From Heterocephalus glaber (Eukaryota; Chordata; Mammalia; Rodentia; Bathyergidae), in assembly GCF_000247695.1 (NCBI RefSeq), contig NW_004624734.1:31576295-31640294 (forward strand): 64,000 nt of DNA. The letters run 5' to 3'. A model generated the notes under the pieces. It was given only the letters and a program-made list of their open reading frames with translations, was not told the origin of the DNA and did not search any database. Numbering within the stretch: the first letter of the stretch is position 1; each line of letters begins with the position of its first letter. Shown here in pieces: positions 63,717 to 64,000 of this stretch. Position numbers and translations under genes: made by a program.

Positions 63717-63825
63717 CCTCCAGAATATCTTCATAAAGTGCATGTACTCCTTCAGGCACAATGACCGCCAGTGCAGTTCCACAGAGCAGGCCAGCACCCA
63801 AAACAGTCACCAGCTTCAGTCGCTC
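63717..63825 (-). CDS. SLC39A9: SLC39A9 coding exon 2
   Basis: 109 bases: 36 codons (residues 33-68, [16 protein letters not shown] and ending Y-E-D-I-L-E) plus the first base of a Gly codon. The acceptor is TTTCCAG above 63825 and the donor GTGAGA at 63716-63711. It encodes transmembrane segment 2 and its short loop (P-E-G-V-H-A-L-Y), a signature of ZIP9. Reading on into the intron gives a false tail. The preceding exon, with the start Met and TM1, is not in the remaining 175 bases of the window. Confidence 0.97.
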
Positions 63826-64000
63826 CTGGAAAGAAAACAAAAGAAACCACTGAAAAGGCTGATTAATGAACAGGGAACAATTTCTGAAGTATCTATCATA
63901 CAGTGAGTTCTGTATTTATGATCAATAGCTACAATGGCTAATAAACATGAAAATGGTCAGCATCATAAATAATTAATACCAAATAAAAAAACTGAGTACC

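Larger units (their letters stand above)
27520..64000 (-). other. SLC39A9: SLC39A9 (ZIP9) gene, exons 2-7
   Basis: Six minus-strand exons join into one uninterrupted frame covering residues 33-307 of ZIP9, a multi-pass zinc transporter of the Golgi and cell surface that is also reported to act as a membrane androgen receptor (family knowledge). Exons are 63825-63717, 41264-41067, 32037-31969, 31000-30915, 30445-30311 and 27750-27520. The summed length equals the family's 307 residues exactly once the 32 residues of exon 1 are added; exon 1 lies right of the window. Zinc-site motifs are intact: H-A-A-A-D (TM4, H155/D159) and H-K-A-P (TM5, H185), plus a His-rich loop. Introns 2 (22.5 kb) and 3 (9.0 kb) carry most of the transposons of the window. 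Confidence 0.97.

Overview
This is a vertebrate nuclear window from a rodent. Two multi-exon genes lie head to tail on the minus strand, embedded in introns full of B1 (7SL-derived) and ID-type (tRNA-derived) SINEs, old L1 copies, MIR/L2 fossils and DNA transposons. The ID elements have an intact A-box and B-box and end in ggtacc plus an A-tract. Together with B1/ID composite SINEs this points to a non-murid rodent; I lean towards the beaver / kangaroo-rat lineage, but that is an inference from repeat style only. The gene pair SLC39A9 then PLEKHD1 matches the human 14q24.1 order, read here in reverse complement.

Layout. 1-16,921 (minus): the 5' half of PLEKHD1, six coding exons (codons 1-185: PH domain and start of the coiled coil); the remaining exons lie left of the window. 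16,450-17,850: CpG-rich promoter of PLEKHD1. About 17,850-27,519: intergenic DNA plus the undelimited 3'UTR of SLC39A9. 27,520-64,000 (minus): SLC39A9 (ZIP9 zinc transporter), coding exons 2-7 with codons 33-307; exon 1 lies right of the window. All splice junctions read are GT-AG and the reading frame is continuous across every junction in both genes.

The two large SLC39A9 introns hold the accessory material. Intron 3 contains a decayed hAT transposon with a transposase-like fragment (39.4-40.8 kb). Intron 2 contains a full-length processed pseudogene of MFF with a 13-bp target-site duplication (48.6-50.3 kb), two LTR-like segments (45.5-47.5 kb), two antisense L1 3' ends (52.3-55.6 kb), a long sense-oriented old L1 (about 56-61.5 kb), and a short hAT MITE with a perfect 8-bp duplication inserted in that L1 (56.45-56.64 kb).

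The two genes have no evident joint pathway: one is a membrane zinc carrier, the other a poorly characterised PH/coiled-coil protein. I see no new multi-gene system. What merits a second look is the transposon and retrocopy record: the MFF retrocopy, the hAT MITE, a 91-bp retro-insert of unknown source, ID subfamily structure and composite SINEs. One assembly gap (100 N) sits inside a TC microsatellite at 7.45 kb.
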